Source: Mycobacterium sp. IS-1590 (lineage in GTDB: Bacteria; Actinomycetota; Actinomycetes; Mycobacteriales; Mycobacteriaceae). From it: 64,000 nucleotides of DNA. Made by a program: the position numbers and the translations under genes. Numbering within the stretch: position 1 is the stretch's first letter; the number at the start of each line of letters is the position of its first letter. The stretch covers positions 1 through 64,000 of the forward strand of contig NZ_LQIW01000049.1 in assembly GCF_001500025.1 (NCBI RefSeq). The letters are read 5' to 3'. The notes under the pieces were generated by a model. That model had not been told where the DNA came from, searched no databases, and saw only the letters and a list, made by a program, of their open reading frames with translations. Positions 16,375 to 25,602 of the stretch are shown piece by piece.

Positions 16375-17127
16375 TCACTTGCGTTGTGCTGCCGCCAGGC
16401 GCTGCTGGAACTCCGGAGACAGGATCGAGGTGGCCTGCGGGCCGAGTTCGGTGTCGACCGCGATGCGGTGCTGGTCGACGTCGACGACGCCGGGGTTGGC
16501 CGTCGCCCGCATCGACGCCTTGGTCGCGAGCACCACCTCGCGCGGCGCGCCCGCCGGTCCCTGGGCCAGCTCTTTCGCCGCCGCCACGGCGTCGTCGGCG
16601 ACCTGCAGTGCCAAGCCGTACCGGACCGCGGCTTCGGCGTCGAATCGCATGCCGAACAGCAGGGACGCGCGGGCGGCCTGCGGGCCGATCGCTCGCTGCA
16701 GCATCCAGGTCGCCCCTCCGCCGGGATGGATGCCCAACTTCTGGAAGCGGGGGTCGAACAGGGCCGCCGGCCCGGCGATGCGCACGTCGGCGGCCAGAGC
16801 CAGGTTCAACCCGGCACCGACGGCAGCGCCGTTCACCGCCGCGATGGTGGGCAGTGCGCAGTTGGCGACGGCGAGGAAACCGTCGTAGATCTTGCGCAGC
16901 CCGTCTTCGGTCGCCGAACCCAGCGCACTCAGATCCGCGCCCGCGCAGAACGCCTTGCCCGCCCCGGTGACGATGACGGCGTGCACGTCCGGGTTGGCCT
17001 CGGCCGCGTCCACGGCTTCGCGCAGCGCGGCGGACATCTCGAACGTGACCGCGTTGCGGCGCTCCGGGTCGTTGACGGTGAGGACGGCGACGCGGTCCTC
17101 GACATGGATCAGTACCGGATCAGTCAC
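16375..17127 (-). CDS. echA14: Enoyl-CoA hydratase EchA14 (Rv2486 homologue)
   Basis: The 250-residue crotonase-fold protein has AFCAGADLSALG (CoA oxyanion-hole region) and NGAAVGAGLNLALAADVRIAG, with HPGGGATW near the usual catalytic Glu position. It hydrates trans-2-enoyl-CoA or a related CoA ester. The GTG start is leaderless by pattern: TAGGCT on the minus strand (17139-17134) ends 6 nt upstream. Confidence 0.87.
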   Translation of the reverse strand: MTDPVLIHVEDRVAVLTVNDPERRNAVTFEMSAALREAVDAAEANPDVHAVIVTGAGKAFCAGADLSALGSATEDGLRKIYDGFLAVANCALPTIAAVNGAAVGAGLNLALAADVRIAGPAALFDPRFQKLGIHPGGGATWMLQRAIGPQAARASLLFGMRFDAEAAVRYGLALQVADDAVAAAKELAQGPAGAPREVVLATKASMRATANPGVVDVDQHRIAVDTELGPQATSILSPEFQQRLAAAQRK

Positions 17128-17157
17128 CGGCTCAGCCTAGTGACCCGTGCGCGGACG

Positions 17158-17535
17158 TCAGTGAGCGACGGTGAGCGTGACGTTGTGCAGCGCCACCGCG
17201 ACATCGCTGGGCAGGATGTCGACGAACGTGGGTACGTCGCGGATCGCGCCACCCGAGGCGATCAGATTGCCGGGGTAGCTGGGGCTGCACGGGAAGTTGT
17301 GGCAGCGATACCAGAAGCCCGGTGCGCTCTGATACGGAAACATGCTCGGCGCCTGGTCCACTCGGTACCGCCCGGGCTCGATCGACGCGGTGGTCCAGCC
17401 CGGCCGCGGATTCGTGGTCACGTTGAAGACGCCGTTGCTGCCGTAGCTCGGCGGGCCGGCGTGTGCGGGTGATGCGAGCGCGAGGGCCATCACGCCGACG
17501 GACACGACGGCGGGCATGCCGCGCCTTGGGTTCAC
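17158..17535 (-). CDS. Small secreted protein with signal peptide, 125 aa
   Basis: Starting at GTG 17535 gives a Sec signal peptide: basic NPRRG, a hydrophobic core, and cleavage after SPAHA. The mature region of about 100 residues has two Cys (RCHNFPC) and no recognised domain. TAGACT (minus strand, 17548-17543) lies 7 nt before the GTG, a leaderless arrangement; the ATG at 17517 would remove the basic n-region. Exported by prediction; function unknown. Confidence 0.75.
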   Translation of the reverse strand: MNPRRGMPAVVSVGVMALALASPAHAGPPSYGSNGVFNVTTNPRPGWTTASIEPGRYRVDQAPSMFPYQSAPGFWYRCHNFPCSPSYPGNLIASGGAIRDVPTFVDILPSDVAVALHNVTLTVAH

Positions 17536-17594
17536 GTCGCCGAGTCTATCGACCCGTCGCCCCGGCCAGGGAGATATCGCCTGACGGGTGACGG

Positions 17595-19031
17595 TCAAGC
17601 GGCGGCGTCGGCCCCCGTACCCCCGCCCTCGCCGGGCGCACCCGTGCCGCCGCCGGTGGGGTCGTTTTCGGCATCGCTTGCCGAACCGGGTTGCGTCGTG
17701 TCGACCCTGACGACGGAATCGTTTTGGCGCTGATCGCGTTTCGGGCCGAAGCTGTCGCGAAGCCGGCCCGGCAGGGCTCTCACGCTGTCGCGTAGCACGT
17801 TGAGCTGCGGGCGGCGCTTCTGCGCGGTCTCCGGATCGCCTGCGCCGGGCCGTCGAGGCGGCTCTGCCGTGGCCAGCCGTGTGGTCTCGGTCTGCCGCTG
17901 CGTCATCTCCGGTGCGACGGCCGGCCCCGCGTCCACCGTTGCGTCCTGCTCCGCCGTCATCTCCGGTTGCACCGTCGGCCGGGGCGAGGCGGCCGCCGAC
18001 AGACCCTGCAGGATCGCACCGGGAACCTTCACCGCGGTGGCCAACACCTCGTCGGGCGGGGGAGCCAGCCGGGCCGGGCGGTAAGCGCTCGGATCCCGGG
18101 GGATCGGATTGCCGCCGTAGTAGGCCGAGTCGACGGCCAGCTTCAGCACCGGCCCGGTGAGCTCGGCCAATTGATCGCCGAAGACGTCGCGGATCAGCCG
18201 GGTCAGCGGAAGCTCTTCGGCGGTGTACGTGACGTAGGTGGTGTTGTCCCGAGTGGTGACGTAGGCCGTGATCCTGTCTTCGGGGGGAGCACTGCACTGC
18301 GCGTCGGGGCAGTCGAGGACGGCGCCGCTCACGAGGATCGCGCAGGTGTTGGCGTCGCACTCGACGGTCGGGTTGCCCTCGGCGTCGACGGGGAGCACGC
18401 GCTCGGATTGGTTCAGCCGCGTGTAGAGGTAGCCGACCAGCGAGTTGACCGCGGCCACCGGGTTCAGCACGTCGGCGGGGGCGTTGGAGTTGTAGTCGTA
18501 CTCATAGCCGGTGTTGACGACGCGCAGGGCTGGGACGTCACTCGGGGTGGGGATCGGGTTCACCCCGATCAACGCGAACCACGGATACCGGGTGCCGAAG
18601 CCGCCGTCCGGGCGTGCGACGTCGTTGTCGAGGATGAAGACGGTGTCCTTCAGATCCGACCGGTTGCGCAGTAGCAGCAAACTGGCGTTCGCCGCGCCCC
18701 AGCCGGAAGCCAGCACCGCGTTCTGTTCGCCGGCATTGTCGCGCAGGGCCTGTTCGATACCGGCGGGACCGGTGCGGAAGTCGACGTAGACGATGTCTTT
18801 CCCGTCGACCCCCGTGTAGACCGGATCGGTGAACTTCCCCTCGAAGAAATCGGCGACGCCCGCGCCGGTCGGATTGGTCGAGCTGCCGACAACGATGAGC
18901 GCAGTCAGATCCACGAGAGACGCCGAAATGGACGCCGGCTGGGTGGCTGCCAGCCCGACGACACTGCTCGCGACGCCTACGGCCGCCACCCCCGTCGCTA
19001 GTCGTGTCCATCTTTTGCCCGAATTGACCAT
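17595..19031 (-). CDS. Secreted PE-PPE-domain (serine hydrolase-fold) protein lacking the nucleophile
   Basis: The 478-residue product has an N-terminal signal peptide (KRWTRLATGVAAVGVASSVVG), then a PE-PPE domain (about residues 40-290: ALIVVGSSTNPTG, YPWFALIGVNPIP, GYEYDYNSNAPADVLNPVAAVNSLVGYLYTRLN). The last 150 residues form a low-complexity Pro/Thr/Gln/Gly-rich tail. Where the family has G-Y-S-Q-S/G the protein reads GWGAA, so the Ser is replaced by Gly. The ATG has GGGAGGA 7 nt upstream. The open frame extends to 19655, but that part overlaps the thioesterase gene and is not coding. Probably an envelope protein without hydrolase activity. Confidence 0.8.
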   Translation of the reverse strand: MVNSGKRWTRLATGVAAVGVASSVVGLAATQPASISASLVDLTALIVVGSSTNPTGAGVADFFEGKFTDPVYTGVDGKDIVYVDFRTGPAGIEQALRDNAGEQNAVLASGWGAANASLLLLRNRSDLKDTVFILDNDVARPDGGFGTRYPWFALIGVNPIPTPSDVPALRVVNTGYEYDYNSNAPADVLNPVAAVNSLVGYLYTRLNQSERVLPVDAEGNPTVECDANTCAILVSGAVLDCPDAQCSAPPEDRITAYVTTRDNTTYVTYTAEELPLTRLIRDVFGDQLAELTGPVLKLAVDSAYYGGNPIPRDPSAYRPARLAPPPDEVLATAVKVPGAILQGLSAAASPRPTVQPEMTAEQDATVDAGPAVAPEMTQRQTETTRLATAEPPRRPGAGDPETAQKRRPQLNVLRDSVRALPGRLRDSFGPKRDQRQNDSVVRVDTTQPGSASDAENDPTGGGTGAPGEGGGTGADAAA

Positions 19032-19096
19032 CCGAGGTCCTCCCACCCGATGCGCAGCAAACACGAGCGCTGTGTGGGCCGATAGTACGCGAAGGG

Positions 19097-19849
19097 CTAC
19101 AGCTTGGCGATCAGAGCGGCCGCGCGAACGTCGTCGTCGACGGTCAGCGCGATCTGGACGGCGTCGCCCCGACGCGCCCAGCGGATGGTCACGCCCTCGC
19201 CGTAGCGGATCGGCCTGCGATATTCGACCACCGCGCGGTAGGGGGCGCGGCAGACGTCGGGGACGTGCGCCATCACCTCGTGGATGGCGTGCCAGTAGGC
19301 GGTGTTGGTGACGTGCTCGAAGATGTCGATGTCGGTGCGACGTAGCGGGAACGCGAGGTCCTCGTCGGCGTCCTCGAGATTGGTCAACCAGGGCCGCCAT
19401 TTGAGCCGGAGTTCGTTGGTGGTGGTTGCGAACCGGGCGATCAGGGAGTCCGAGGCGCGCTGCGGCGTAAGGGTCTTGCTGTTGATGGCGATCCAGAAAC
19501 CCTCGGTCTCGATGCGGCCGCCGTCGCTGCCGACCAGGTCGACGCGCATCGTGCACCACCGGGTCGACAACGCGGAGCACCAGCGGCTGAACGAGATCTC
19601 GTTGGGGAACTCGATCGGCTCGATGACGTCGATGACCGTGCGTTGGACGAGCCAATGGGGGTGGTCGTCGGCCTCGCCGGCGTCGACGAGGTTCTCGGCC
19701 CCGACCTCCTGGATGTAGCGCGCAACGCCGTCGAGGCGCAGGTGCAGGTCGCCGTCGATGTCACCCGTGGCGACCCGCCAGGCTGTGCGATATACGTATC
19801 CGGTGTCCGGCAGCGGGCTGAGCCGGTGCTCGACATCGTTGGTTGGCAT
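19097..19849 (-). CDS. Acyl-ACP thioesterase-like protein
   Basis: The 250-residue product has two hot-dog repeats resembling FatA/acyl-ACP thioesterases: GDIDGDLHLRLDGVARYIQEVGAENL in the first half and RRTDIDIFEHVTNTAYWHAIHEV in the second. It probably releases fatty acid from an ACP or CoA carrier. ATG 19849 is chosen over 19873; a GATACT box ends 7 nt upstream on the minus strand (leaderless pattern, weaker match). The PE-PPE-domain gene follows 65 nt downstream on the same strand. Confidence 0.82.
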   Translation of the reverse strand: MPTNDVEHRLSPLPDTGYVYRTAWRVATGDIDGDLHLRLDGVARYIQEVGAENLVDAGEADDHPHWLVQRTVIDVIEPIEFPNEISFSRWCSALSTRWCTMRVDLVGSDGGRIETEGFWIAINSKTLTPQRASDSLIARFATTTNELRLKWRPWLTNLEDADEDLAFPLRRTDIDIFEHVTNTAYWHAIHEVMAHVPDVCRAPYRAVVEYRRPIRYGEGVTIRWARRGDAVQIALTVDDDVRAAALIAKL

Positions 19850-19887
19850 CGGGTCAAGTATCGGCCGAGACAAAAATCCGCGATGAG

Positions 19888-19961
19888 CGCCCCCGGCAGG
19901 AATCGAACCTGCGACCTAGAGATTAGAAGGCTCTTGCTCTATCCAACTGAGCTACGGAGGC
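19888..19961 (-). tRNA. tRNA-Arg (anticodon UCU)
   Basis: Read on the minus strand, 74 nt fold into a cloverleaf: acceptor GCCTCCG/CGGGGGC (one G-T pair), D-stem GCTC/GAGC, T-arm GCAGG-TTCGATT-CCTGC. The anticodon loop CTTCTAA gives TCT. The anticodon stem has four pairs and one mismatch at its loop end. No CCA is encoded. A TAGACT -10 box (minus strand, 19978-19973) stands 11 nt upstream. Confidence 0.93.
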
Positions 19962-20080
19962 AACGTCACGAGAGTCTATCGCCTGGGCGTGCGAGCTCAC
20001 GGATTAAAGCCGCCTCGCACCCTCGTACCGCCGACTAGCGTGGTGGCCACACGATCACGAGCAGGAGGACGCGACGGCCC

Positions 20081-21565
20081 ATGAGCGACGTGCCGGAACT
20101 CGATGCGGCGGGACTCCCTGAGGAACTCAGCCCACTCGACCAGATCCTGCACCGGGGCGAGGCCAATCCGCGGACCCGCTCGGGCATCATGACCGTCGAA
20201 CTCCTGGACTGCGCACCGGACTGGGATACGTTCCGCGCCAAGTTCGACGCCGCCTCGCGCAAGGTGTTGCGGCTGCGGCAGAAGGTCGTGATGCCGACGC
20301 TGCCGACCGTGGCGCCCCGGTGGGTGGTGGACCCCGACTTCAACCTCGACTTTCACCTCCGGCGGGTGCGTGCCCCGCAACCCGGCACGTTCCGTCAGGT
20401 GCTCGACCTCGCCGAGGTCGCCGCGCAATCGCCGCTCGACATCTCCCGGCCGCTGTGGACGGCAACGCTCGTGGAGGGACTGGCCGACGACCGCGCCGCG
20501 ATGGTCGTGCACCTGAGTCATGCGGTCACCGACGGCGTCGGTGGGGTCGAGATGTTCGCCAATCTCTATGACCTCGAGCGCGACCCGGCACCCCAACCCC
20601 TCCCGCCGCTTCCCATCCCGCAGGACCTGTCGCCCAACGACCTGATGCGGCAGGGGCTCGTCCGGCTGCCCGGCACCATCGCGGGCCGGGTGCGCGGCGC
20701 ACTGTTCGGCGCCGCGCACGTCGCCGGCGAGGTGATCCGCGACCCGGTCTCGCGCCTCGGCAGCGCTGTCGGGTACGCGGTGTCGGGTGCGCGGGTGATC
20801 GGTCCGGTCGCCGATCCGTCGCCCGTGCTTCGTCGGCGCAGCCTGTCGTCGCGCAGCGAAGCCATCGACATCGAGTTCGGCGCCCTGCACCGGGCCGCCA
20901 AGGCGGCGGGCGGGTCGATCAACGACGCGTATCTGGCCGGTTTGTGCGGCGCGCTGCGGCTCTACCACGAAGCCAAGGGCGTACCGGTCGACACGTTGCC
21001 GATGGCGGTTCCGGTCAACCTTCGTTCCGATGCGGACCCCGCAGGCGGAAACCGGTTCGCGGGTGTCAATTTGGCCGCGCCGATCGGCCTGACGGACCCC
21101 GAGATCCGTATCCGCAACATCCGCTCGCAGATGACCACCAAGCGTGAGGAACGCGCGATCGACATGGTCAGCGCCATCGCACCGCTGGTCGGACTGCTCC
21201 CCGACACGGCCCTGGAGTCGATGGCCGGCTCGATCGTGAACTCCGACGTCCAGGCCAGCAATGTCCCGGTGTACGCGGGCGACACCTACATCGCGGGCGC
21301 AAAAGTCCTGCGCCAGTACGGACTTGGCCCACTTCCAGGTGTGGCGATGATGGTGGTGCTGATCTCGCGCTCGGGGTACTGCACGATCACCACCCGCTAC
21401 GACCGTGCGGCGATCACCGATCAGGAGTTGTGGGCCCGCTGCCTGCTGTCGGGTTTCGACGAGGTCCTCGCCCTCGGCGGCGACGGTCGGGCCGAACCCG
21501 CCTCGTTCACCGTCGACAGCGCCCCATCCACTGTCTCGTCGTCGAATGGGAGTGCAGCGCAATGA
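20081..21565 (+). CDS. Wax ester synthase/diacylglycerol acyltransferase (Rv2484c homologue)
   Basis: The product is a 494-residue WS/DGAT. The condensing motif reads VHLSHAVTDGVGG, so the usual HHxxxDG has Ser in place of the first His while the catalytic His and Asp-Gly remain. Downstream PLD-type and NVPVYAGDTYIAG segments fit the family. Expected reaction: acyl-CoA plus diacylglycerol or fatty alcohol to storage lipid. AGGAGG is 12 nt before the ATG, farther than usual; TAGCGT at 20035-20040 could be the -10. The TGA overlaps plsC as ATGA. Confidence 0.85.
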   Translation: MSDVPELDAAGLPEELSPLDQILHRGEANPRTRSGIMTVELLDCAPDWDTFRAKFDAASRKVLRLRQKVVMPTLPTVAPRWVVDPDFNLDFHLRRVRAPQPGTFRQVLDLAEVAAQSPLDISRPLWTATLVEGLADDRAAMVVHLSHAVTDGVGGVEMFANLYDLERDPAPQPLPPLPIPQDLSPNDLMRQGLVRLPGTIAGRVRGALFGAAHVAGEVIRDPVSRLGSAVGYAVSGARVIGPVADPSPVLRRRSLSSRSEAIDIEFGALHRAAKAAGGSINDAYLAGLCGALRLYHEAKGVPVDTLPMAVPVNLRSDADPAGGNRFAGVNLAAPIGLTDPEIRIRNIRSQMTTKREERAIDMVSAIAPLVGLLPDTALESMAGSIVNSDVQASNVPVYAGDTYIAGAKVLRQYGLGPLPGVAMMVVLISRSGYCTITTRYDRAAITDQELWARCLLSGFDEVLALGGDGRAEPASFTVDSAPSTVSSSNGSAAQ

Positions 21566-23217
21566 CTTCGCCTAACGGGCAGACCTCGCAGCGCACGATG
21601 CGCCTGCCGGGCTCGGTCGCCGAGATTCTGGCCAGCCCGGAGGGGCCCGAAGTCGGTGCGTTCTTCGATCTCGACGGCACCCTGGTCGCCGGCTTCACCG
21701 GTGTCGTGATGACACAGGACCGATTCCGTCGTCGTCAGATGTCGATGGGTGAGTTCATCGGTATGGTGCAGGCCGGCCTCAACCACCAACTCGGTCGGTC
21801 GGAGTTCGAGGATCTGATCGGCAAGGGTGCGCGCATGCTGCGCGGCAATTCGCTCGAAGACGTCGACGAACTCGCCGAGCGGTTGTTCGTCCAGAAGATC
21901 GTCGGCCGGATCTATCCCGAGATGCGCGAGTTGGTCCGCGCGCACATGGCCCGCGGTCACACCGTCGTCCTCAGCTCATCGGCGCTGACGGTGCAGGTCG
22001 AACCCGTCGCGCGATTCCTCGGCATCTCGAACGTGTTGAGCAACAAGTTCGAGATCGACGAGCACGGATTGCTCACCGGAGAGGTGACGCGCCCGATCAT
22101 CTGGGGGCCGGGCAAGGCCAGGGCTGTGCAGAAGTTCTCCGCAGAACACGGGGTCGACCTGTCGAAGAGCTACTTTTACGCCGACGGCGACGAGGACGTC
22201 GCGCTGATGTATCTGGTGGGCAATCCCCGCCCGACAAATCCGGGAGGCAAGCTCGCCGCAGTGGCCGCGAAGCGGGGCTGGCCGGTGCTGCGTTTTTCCA
22301 GTCGCAGTGGCGCGAGCCCGGTTTCGCAACTGCGCACGGCGGCGGGGATCGCCACCATGGGACCCATCGCCGCCGGCGCGCTGGGCCTGGGGCTGTTGAC
22401 CCGCAGCAAGCGCAACGGTGTCAACTTCTTCACCGCGGCCTTCGGCCGGGCGTTGATGAGCACCCTCGGCATCAACATCAACGTGTTGGGCAGGGAGAAC
22501 CTGACCAAGAAGCGTCCCGCGGTGTTTCTGTTCAACCACCGCAACCAGGCCGACCCGTTGATCGCCGGCCACTTGGTGGACACCAACTTCACATCGGTGG
22601 GCAAGAAGGAGTTGGAGAAGGATCCGATCGTCGGCACCCTCGGCAAGATCATGGACGCCGCGTTCATCGATCGCGAGGATCCGCAGAAAGCGGTCGAGGG
22701 TCTGAAGAAGGTCGAGGAACTCGCGCGCAAGGGGCTGTCGATCCTGATCGCGCCGGAGGGCACCCGGTTGGACACGACCGAGGTCGGACCCTTCAAGAAG
22801 GGGCCGTTCCGGATCGCGATGTCAGCTGGTATTCCGTTGGTGCCCATCGTGATTCGCAATGCCGAGGTGATTGCGGCGCGCGACTCGAGCACCTTCAATC
22901 CGGGCACGGTCGACGTTGTGGTCTATCCGCCGATTCCGGTCGACGACTGGACGCACGACAATCTCGGCGAGCGCATCGCCGAGGTGCGCCAGCTCTACCT
23001 CGACACCTTGGCGGACTGGCCGCACGACGAGTCGTCTCTTCCCGAGCTCTACGACCGCAACATCGGTTCGACGGGCGAGCCCGCGAAGAAATCGGCGGCG
23101 AAGAAGGCGACCAAGAAAGCGACCAAATCCGCAGCCAAATCCGCGACGAAGTCGGTGGGCAAGGCGCCCGCCACCAAGAAGTCGGCGCCGAAATCCGCGG
23201 GGAAGGGTCGTCCGTGA
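21562..23217 (+). CDS. plsC: HAD-phosphatase/acyltransferase fusion PlsC (Rv2483c homologue)
   Basis: The product has 551 residues. Residues 30-250 form a HAD-IB hydrolase domain (FFDLDGTLV with Asp36/Asp38, and YADGDEDVALM). Residues 300-510 form a lysophosphatidic-acid acyltransferase domain with the HX4D motif NHRNQADP and EGTR. It likely makes phosphatidate from lysophosphatidate, with the HAD half dephosphorylating a related lipid. The final 40 residues are an AAK/KKS-rich tail like that of histone H1. ATGA overlap with the wax synthase and GTGA overlap with plsB2 tie the three glycerolipid genes together. Confidence 0.88.
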   Translation: MTSPNGQTSQRTMRLPGSVAEILASPEGPEVGAFFDLDGTLVAGFTGVVMTQDRFRRRQMSMGEFIGMVQAGLNHQLGRSEFEDLIGKGARMLRGNSLEDVDELAERLFVQKIVGRIYPEMRELVRAHMARGHTVVLSSSALTVQVEPVARFLGISNVLSNKFEIDEHGLLTGEVTRPIIWGPGKARAVQKFSAEHGVDLSKSYFYADGDEDVALMYLVGNPRPTNPGGKLAAVAAKRGWPVLRFSSRSGASPVSQLRTAAGIATMGPIAAGALGLGLLTRSKRNGVNFFTAAFGRALMSTLGININVLGRENLTKKRPAVFLFNHRNQADPLIAGHLVDTNFTSVGKKELEKDPIVGTLGKIMDAAFIDREDPQKAVEGLKKVEELARKGLSILIAPEGTRLDTTEVGPFKKGPFRIAMSAGIPLVPIVIRNAEVIAARDSSTFNPGTVDVVVYPPIPVDDWTHDNLGERIAEVRQLYLDTLADWPHDESSLPELYDRNIGSTGEPAKKSAAKKATKKATKSAAKSATKSVGKAPATKKSAPKSAGKGRP

Positions 23218-25556
23218 AGCCGTCCGTCGACCTATACACCCCGTTCACGCCCGCCGGCGACGCGCTGGTGTTGGCGTCGGCTTCCTCTGCGGCCGAACGT
23301 GATCTGCTCGACGACTGGCTCGAGCGGCAACGGCGCGAGCACCCCGACGCCAAGATCGACGTGCTCCTATTGCCGTACGACGACCCGCCCGCCGGTGTGC
23401 TGGCTTCGCTCGTGTCCGAACTCGAAGCCGGAGAAGACCGCTCCGTGGTGCCGGTGCGGGTCTTCTGGGTGCCCGGCGGGCTGCCCACCCGGTCCAAGGT
23501 GGTGGCCCTGATCTCTGGCCGCGACACCTACCGTCCCCCAGAGATTTTGCAGCGCCGGATCCTGCGCCGCGACCCTTCGCGGGCCCGTGTCGTCGCCGGT
23601 GAACCCGCGAAGGTCTCCGAACTGCGCCAGCAGTGGGCCGATACCACCGTCGCCGAAAACCCGCGGGAGTTCGCGCGTTTCGTGATCCGCCGCGCGATCC
23701 TGGCGATCGAACGGGTCGAGCTGCGCCTGCTTGGCCCGGAGTACAAGTCGCCGCGGTTGATCAAACCGGAGTTGATGGCGTCGGCGCGGTTTCGCGAAGG
23801 GCTGGAGAAGATTCCGGGCGCGGACCTGGAGACCGCGGGGGAGATGCTCGACGAGCTGTCCACCGGGTGGAGTCGGTTCTCGGTCGATCTGATCCCGTCG
23901 TTGGGGCGGGCGATCTTCAGCCGGGGCTTCGATCCCAACATCGACTACGACCGCGTCGAAGTCGAGTTGATGCGCCGCAACCTGGAGAACCATCCGGCCG
24001 TGCTGTTGTTCTCGCACCGGTCGTACCTCGACGGCGTCATCGTGCCGGTGGCCATGCAGGAGAATCGGTTACCGCCGGTGCACACCTTCGCGGGCATCAA
24101 CCTCTCGTTCGGCTTCATGGGGCCGTTGATGCGGCATTCGGGCGTGATCTTCTTGCGTCGCAAGCTCGACGATCCGCTCTACAAGTATGTGCTGCGTCAG
24201 TTCGTCGGCTACATCGTGGAGAAGCGATTCAACCTCAGCTGGTCGATCGAGGGCACCCGGTCGCGGACCGGAAAGATGTTGCCGCCCAAGCTCGGCCTGC
24301 TCGCCTACGTCGCCGATGCCTACCTGGACGGCCGCAGCGAGGACATCCTGCTGCAGCCCGTGTCGATCAGCTTCGACCAGTTGCACGAGACCTCCGAATA
24401 CGCGGCCTACGCGCGCGGCGGCGAAAAGACGCCCGAAAGCCTGTCGTGGATGTACAACTTCATCAAGGCCCAAGGTGAACGCAACTACGGCAAGATCTAC
24501 GTCCGCTTTCCCGAGGCCGTCTCCATGCGTGAGTACCTCGGCGCGCCGCACGGGCCGATGACCACCGATGAGAACGCCAAACGGCTGGCCCTGCAGAAGA
24601 TGGCCTTCGAAGTGTCGTGGCGGATCCTGCGGGCCACACCGGTCAACGCCACGGCGCTGGTATCGGCCCTTTTGCTCACCACGCGTGGAATCGCGTTGAC
24701 ACTGAGCCAGATTCATCACACGCTGCAGCCCTCGCTGGACTACCTCGAGCGCAAGCAGACCCCGATGACCAACAGCGCGTTGCGGTTGCGCACCACCGAA
24801 GGTGTGCGGGCCGCTCTCGACGCGCTGTCCAACCGGCACCCGGTCACCTGCGTCGAGGGTGGGCGCGAACCCGTCTGGCGGATCGCTCCCGAGGACGAAC
24901 ACGAAGCGGCCTTCTATCGCAACACGCTGATCGACGCGTTCCTCGAGACCTCGTTGGTCGAGTTGGCGCTGGTACACGCCGGCCGCGCCGAGTCCGACCG
25001 GCTCGAGGCGTTCTGGTCGCAGGTGATGCGGCTGCGCGATCTGCTGAAGTTCGACTTCTACTTCGCCGATTCGGCGGCGTTCCGTGAGCATGTCGCCGAG
25101 GAACTGTCCTGGCAGAGCGGCTGGGAAGAACAGGTCACGGCCGGCGAGCAGCGGGTCGAGGAACTACTGCGGACCAAGTCGCCGCTGTTGGCCGGCGCCA
25201 TGCTGCGACCGTTCTTCGAGGCGTACGAGATCGTCGCCGATGCGCTGCTCGACGCCCCGGCCGAGATCGACGAGAAGGAGCTGACGAAAAAGGCACTCGG
25301 GCTGGGCAACCAGTACGTCGCGCAGAGCCGGGTGCGCAGCAACGAAGCGGTTTCGGCGCTGCTGTTCTCGACGGCGCGCCAGGTGGCGGCCGACCAGGAT
25401 CTGCTGGAACCGGCGCCCGATCTGGTCGAGCGACGTATCGCGTTCCGCGACGAGCTGCGGGCCATCCTGCGTGACATGGACAAGGTCGAGCAGATCGCCC
25501 GGGAACGGTTCATCGCGCGCGAGATCGCGCGGCGTGCGGCGCGCCAAGCCTCCTGA
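23214..25556 (+). CDS. plsB2: Glycerol-3-phosphate acyltransferase PlsB2 (Rv2482c homologue)
   Basis: The 780-residue PlsB-type enzyme catalyses the first acylation of glycerol-3-phosphate. The catalytic HX4D is SHRSYLDG with His near residue 268; FIREXR-type and EGTRSRTGKMLPPKLG blocks follow. It is peripheral on the membrane. The GTG start overlaps the plsC stop (GTGA), so synthesis is coupled to the lysophosphatidate acyltransferase. Length fits the family. Confidence 0.92.
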   Translation: MKPSVDLYTPFTPAGDALVLASASSAAERDLLDDWLERQRREHPDAKIDVLLLPYDDPPAGVLASLVSELEAGEDRSVVPVRVFWVPGGLPTRSKVVALISGRDTYRPPEILQRRILRRDPSRARVVAGEPAKVSELRQQWADTTVAENPREFARFVIRRAILAIERVELRLLGPEYKSPRLIKPELMASARFREGLEKIPGADLETAGEMLDELSTGWSRFSVDLIPSLGRAIFSRGFDPNIDYDRVEVELMRRNLENHPAVLLFSHRSYLDGVIVPVAMQENRLPPVHTFAGINLSFGFMGPLMRHSGVIFLRRKLDDPLYKYVLRQFVGYIVEKRFNLSWSIEGTRSRTGKMLPPKLGLLAYVADAYLDGRSEDILLQPVSISFDQLHETSEYAAYARGGEKTPESLSWMYNFIKAQGERNYGKIYVRFPEAVSMREYLGAPHGPMTTDENAKRLALQKMAFEVSWRILRATPVNATALVSALLLTTRGIALTLSQIHHTLQPSLDYLERKQTPMTNSALRLRTTEGVRAALDALSNRHPVTCVEGGREPVWRIAPEDEHEAAFYRNTLIDAFLETSLVELALVHAGRAESDRLEAFWSQVMRLRDLLKFDFYFADSAAFREHVAEELSWQSGWEEQVTAGEQRVEELLRTKSPLLAGAMLRPFFEAYEIVADALLDAPAEIDEKELTKKALGLGNQYVAQSRVRSNEAVSALLFSTARQVAADQDLLEPAPDLVERRIAFRDELRAILRDMDKVEQIARERFIAREIARRAARQAS

Positions 25557-25602
25557 GTTCGCCAATTTTCTGCGAGGCCCAGCCCCGCCATACGCTGGTG
25601 GG

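Noticed and set aside
19032..19655. N-terminal extension of the PE-PPE-domain gene
   Set aside because: It overlaps the thioesterase gene in another frame and lies before a good signal peptide and ribosome site at 19031.
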